From: Nocardiopsis sp. CC223A
GTDB taxonomy: Bacteria > Actinomycetota > Actinomycetes > Streptosporangiales > Streptosporangiaceae
DNA length: 64,000 nt
Direction of reading: 5' to 3'
Assembly: GCF_030766825.1 (NCBI RefSeq)
Contig: NZ_JASFDV010000030.1
Span: forward strand, 1-64,000
Made by a program: the position numbers and the translations under genes. Under the pieces are notes generated by a model. The model did no database searches. It saw only the letters and a program-made list of their open reading frames with translations, and was not told the DNA's origin. Each line of letters opens with the position of its first letter. Within the stretch, counting starts at the first letter, position 1. Of this stretch, positions 60,774-64,000 are shown one piece after another.

Positions 60774-60792
60774 TTAGCGGCCCCGCCCGGCC

Positions 60793-61275
60793 TCAGGCAC
60801 CCCCGGCCCGGCGGGCGCTGCGCGCAGCGTCCGCCTCGCGCGCCACCCGCACCAGCTCGCGCACCCGCTCCGAGGTCGCCGCACCGGGGCACACGACCGC
60901 CACCCACCCCTGGGCCGCGTACAGCGGGTGGGCGATGATCCGGTCCGCCTGCGCGGGGTCCACCTCACCGGCGTGCTCGGGGTGGGCGGCCGGCGGGTAC
61001 CCCACCAGTTCCTCGAACAGCGCCCGCCCCACCGCGATGTTCACCCGGAACACCCCGGGCCGGTCCAGCCGGGAGGCGGTGTCGAACCCCGGGTAGTCCG
61101 AGGCCACCACCGTCGCGAACGGCATGTTCCGGCGCCGGGCGGGGTCGCCGCCGGGCTCGTGGAAGAAGAACACGTCCCCCCACGCGGCCTCCGGCGCCCC
61201 GTCCTCGGGCCCGGCCCGCACGGTGCCCACCTCCGGCAGTCCCTCGATGAACGCGATGATCTCGTCCTGGGTCAT
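60793..61275 (-). CDS. DUF6194-like protein
   Basis: 160 aa from ATG 61275. MTQDEIIAFIEGLPEVGTVR, AAWGDVFFFHEPG, MPFATVVASDYPGFDTASRL, LFEELVGYPP. The assignment to DUF6194 is from recall. Function is unknown. Confidence 0.8.
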   Translation of the reverse strand: MTQDEIIAFIEGLPEVGTVRAGPEDGAPEAAWGDVFFFHEPGGDPARRRNMPFATVVASDYPGFDTASRLDRPGVFRVNIAVGRALFEELVGYPPAAHPEHAGEVDPAQADRIIAHPLYAAQGWVAVVCPGAATSERVRELVRVAREADAARSARRAGGA

Positions 61276-61446
61276 GGCCACAGTCCCTTCGGGGTCGGTT
61301 CCACGGGCCCCGGCCGGCGGCCCGTACCTTCCATCGTGGCCTTGAACTCCTTTCGGAACCCTGACACCGCATGCGCCCGGCAGAACAAGGAACCGGGGCC
61401 GGAAAACCCTCCAAGCGCACACCAAGGCGCCCCCGCGCGCACCCCG

Positions 61447-62340
61447 TCAGGTCAGCGCCCACCCCGGCAGCGCCTCCACCCGGCCGCCCCACCGCGGCCG
61501 CACCGCCGGGTCCGCGCCCAGCACCCCGCCCACGATCGCGGCCACGGTGTCCATGTCCCCGCCCGGTGCGACCGCCGACCACAGCGCCGACTCCAGCGGT
61601 GCGCCCAGGTGCTTGGCCACCACCCACAACGCGAACGGCACCGTGTCCAGGGCCCGCACCCGCGAGCCGTTGCCCAGCCGGTGGGCCGCCCCCACCGGCT
61701 CGGGCACGATGAGCAGCGCCCGCGCGGCCCGCACCCCCTCCCGCAGCGCCCCCTCGGGCAGCAGGTCCGCCACCCGGCCCAGGAACGTCCCCGGCGCACC
61801 CGGCTCCCCGCGGGCCACCAGGGCGGCGGCCACCGCCACCGCGGCCGCCCCGTCCACCGCCTCGGGGTGGGTGTGGGTGACGCGCGCGCTCACCGCCGCC
61901 CACCCGGCCACCGCCTCCAGGTCGTCGGCGAAGTACGCGCCCAGCGGCGCCACCCGCATCGCCGCACCGTTGCCCCACGACCCGGCCCCGTCGAACAGCC
62001 CGGCCGCCAGTTCCCGGTGGTCGGCGCCCTCGCGCACCAGCCGCAGCAGGCGGCCCGTGGCGGGCCCGTACCCGCGGTCGAAGTCGTGGTGGTCGGCGAA
62101 GGACCCGGCCAGCCGGTCGGCGTCCACCTCCCCGTACCGGACCGCCTCCCGGTACACCGACGCCGCCATCTCGGTGTCGTCGGTCCACGCCCACACCCCC
62201 TCGGGCAACTCGCGGGCGCGGTGCCGGAACCGGTTGTCGGGAACGAAGAACTGGGAGCCGAAGGCGTCGCCCACGGCCAGGGCGGACAGGCTGGACAGTG
62301 CGCGCCGGGCGCGCTCGGAATCGGGAACGGAAGCAGTCAT
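61447..62340 (-). CDS. ADP-ribosylglycohydrolase family protein
   Basis: 297 aa from ATG 62340. The fold shows LSALAVGDAFGSQF, VWAWTDDTEMAASVYREAVR (metal-binding TDDTEM), GSWGNGAAMRVAPLGAYFAD and GGDMDTVAAIVGGVLGAD, the DraG-like dinuclear metal site. It removes ADP-ribose from proteins or small molecules. Confidence 0.93.
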   Translation of the reverse strand: MTASVPDSERARRALSSLSALAVGDAFGSQFFVPDNRFRHRARELPEGVWAWTDDTEMAASVYREAVRYGEVDADRLAGSFADHHDFDRGYGPATGRLLRLVREGADHRELAAGLFDGAGSWGNGAAMRVAPLGAYFADDLEAVAGWAAVSARVTHTHPEAVDGAAAVAVAAALVARGEPGAPGTFLGRVADLLPEGALREGVRAARALLIVPEPVGAAHRLGNGSRVRALDTVPFALWVVAKHLGAPLESALWSAVAPGGDMDTVAAIVGGVLGADPAVRPRWGGRVEALPGWALT

Positions 62341-62516
62341 CGCCCGCCATCCTGCCCCACCCGCACTCTCCAGGACAGGGTGTGACCGAGGTCCCACCGG
62401 GGCCCGCAACCCCGCCCACGCTCGGAATACGCCCCTATCACTCGGCTCCCACCTGCGGTGACAGCACAACGAAACATGCCCGACACGATCGCCCAACGCC
62501 CGGGTAACACCCCGGA

Positions 62517-62535
62517 GGTTGCCTGAAACGCAACC
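62517..62535. promoter_or_regulatory. Inverted repeat upstream of nirB
   Basis: GGTTGC-(7)-GCAACC, perfect, 22 bp before the nirB start and overlapping its leader. Possible operator or leader hairpin. Confidence 0.4.
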
Positions 62536-62557
62536 GCACCGGGAGGAACACCCCCAT

Positions 62558-64000
62558 GGAAGAACTCGTCGTCATCGGCAACGGCATGGTCGGCCACCGG
62601 CTCGTCGAGGCCCTGCGCGACCGCGACGCGGCGGGCCACTGGCACATCACCGTCGTGGGCGAGGAGCCCCGCACCGCCTACGACCGTGTCGCCCTGTCCT
62701 CCTACTTCGACGGCGCCACCGCCGACGACCTGTCACTGGGGGACCTGTCCGGCCCCGCCGTGGACGTGCACGTCAACGAGCGCGCCGCCGCCATCGACCG
62801 CGCCACGCGCACCGTCACCACCGACTCGGGCCGCACCCTGCCCTACGACCGGCTCGTCCTGGCCACCGGCTCGTCCCCGTTCGTGCCGCCCGTCCCCGGA
62901 CACGACCTGCCCGGCTGCCACGTCTACCGGACCATCGAGGACCTGGACGCCATCACCGCGGCCGCCCGCGCCGGGGCCCGCACCGGCGTCGTCATCGGCG
63001 GCGGCCTGCTGGGCCTGGAGGCCGCCAACGCCCTGCGCCTGCTGGGCATGGACGCCCACGTCGTCGAACTCGCCCCCCACCTGATGCCCGCCCAGATCGA
63101 CGAGGGCGCAGGGTCCCTGCTCGCCGGACTCGTCTCCGACCTGGGCGTGCACGTCCACACCGGCACCGCCTCCACCGCCGTGGAGGCCGGGCCCGACGGC
63201 CGCGCCGCCCGCCTGCTCCTGGCGGACGGCTCCCACCTGGACACCGACCTGGTCGTCTTCTCCGTGGGCATCCGGCCCCGCGACGAACTGGCCCGCGCCG
63301 CCGGCCTGGCCGTCGGCGAACGCGGCGGCATCACCATCGACGACACCTGCACCACCTCCGACGCCCACGTCCACGCCATCGGCGAGGCCGCCTGCCACCG
63401 CGGCACCGTCTACGGGCTCATCGCCCCCGGCAACGCCATGGCCGAGGTCCTGGCCGACCGCCTGGTCGGCGGCCAGGCCACCTTCACCGGCGCCGACACC
63501 TCCACCAAGCTCAAGCTGCTGGGCGTGGACGTGGCCAGCTTCGGCGACGCCCACGGCCGCACCGCCGACTGCCTGGACGTCGTCGTCAACGACGCCGCCA
63601 CCGGCCGCTACGCCAAGCTCGTCCTGTCCGACGACGCCACCACCCTGCTGGGCGGCATCCTGGTGGGCGACGCCACCGCCTACGCCACCCTGCGCCCCCT
63701 GGTCGGCTCGCCCCTGCCGGGCGACCCGCTCGCCCTGATCACCCCCCAGGGCGAGACCCTGGGGGCCGACGCCCTGCCCGACTCCGCGCAGATCTGCTCC
63801 TGCAACGCCGTCACCAAGGGCACCATCACCCAGGCCATCTGCGACGGCAACCACGACGTGCCCGCGCTGAAGGCCTGCACCCGCGCCGGCACCAGCTGCG
63901 GCTCGTGCGTGCCCATGCTCAAGAACCTCCTGGACAAGGCCGGGATCGTCCAGTCCAAGGCCCTGTGCGAGCACTTCGCCCACTCCCGGGCCGAACTGCT
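62558..64000 (+). CDS. nirB: Nitrite reductase large subunit NirB (3' end cut by window edge)
   Basis: 481 codons from ATG 62558 (GGGAGGAA upstream) to the edge. It has the N-terminal FAD domain (LVVIGNGMVGHRLVEALRD; GGGLLGLEAANALRLLGM), the NADH domain, and the BFD-like Fe-S site CSCN...CTRAGTSCGSC at residues about 415-450. The sulfite-reductase-type siroheme part lies beyond the window. It reduces nitrite to ammonium in the cytosol. Confidence 0.93.

Noticed and set aside
62480-62540. GlnR box before nirB
   Set aside because: Half sites resembling GTnAC and GAAAC exist but spacing is wrong (8 in place of 6).
1-64000. CRISPR arrays, tRNA or rRNA genes
   Set aside because: No regularly spaced identical repeats, no cloverleaf with a CCA-type end and no rRNA-like stretch was seen by eye; weak tRNA-like folds cannot be excluded without a program.

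Overview
The window is very GC-rich and carries actinomycete families (DUF397 pairs, DUF4291, DUF1062, ECF41 sigma factor, XRE-cupin regulators, MetP/MetS, NirB). A Nocardiopsis-like or related Streptosporangiales genome is the best guess from gene content alone.

Positions 1 to about 14,500 are accessory DNA: an edge-truncated gene with a ribbon-helix-helix-like N-terminus, a Tn3-family transposase, a sliding-clamp fragment cut off at the transposon end, a tight array of seven very small genes, HTH genes, a convergent membrane/secreted-protein pair, a HIT-family gene and many remnants. Orphan Tn3-type ends beginning GGGG lie at 6476, 10118 and 13421. Near-identical terminators (6394, 13471, 33202) and a repeated motif of about 45 bp (10183, 13815, 32338) mark the module boundaries.

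Positions 14,500-24,690 look chromosomal: TetR, a Mut7-C RNase, a PadR/GyrI-like pair, MOSC, ECF41 sigma with an FAD oxidase, NmrA and a GlcD-type oxidase. A 5,729-bp Tn3-family transposon (24694-30422) follows, with 38-bp inverted repeats and a 5-bp target duplication (GACAC). It carries a complete tyrosine recombinase with two palindromic core sites upstream, a transposase with a one-base frameshift in a G7 run at its first catalytic Asp, and two cargo genes: a secreted precursor ending in a hydrophobic six-Cys domain, then a two-helix membrane protein behind a near-perfect Shine-Dalgarno. I read this pair as a candidate transposon-borne bacteriocin/immunity cassette; that function is inferred.

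Positions 30,430-34,650 are a second junction zone: MerR, a tyrosine recombinase that lost its catalytic end, an EF-hand protein, an orphan Tn3 end and a 372-bp element with 36-bp perfect terminal repeats. From 34,700 to 62,340 the content is mainly chromosomal: XRE-cupin regulators, the MetP/MetS transporter, GNATs, MFS and EamA carriers, DUF2268, DUF1062, DUF899, APH-like genes, hydrolases, FrnE/HxlR and an ADP-ribosylglycohydrolase. Inside it sits a 1.9-kb unit with 103-bp inverted repeats (58879-60773) carrying an SDR/ArsR divergent pair and a Tn3 transposase remnant. The window ends inside nirB.

Many genes are broken by one-base indels, several in G/C homopolymers. This may be real decay, slippage or sequencing error; the sequence alone cannot decide.
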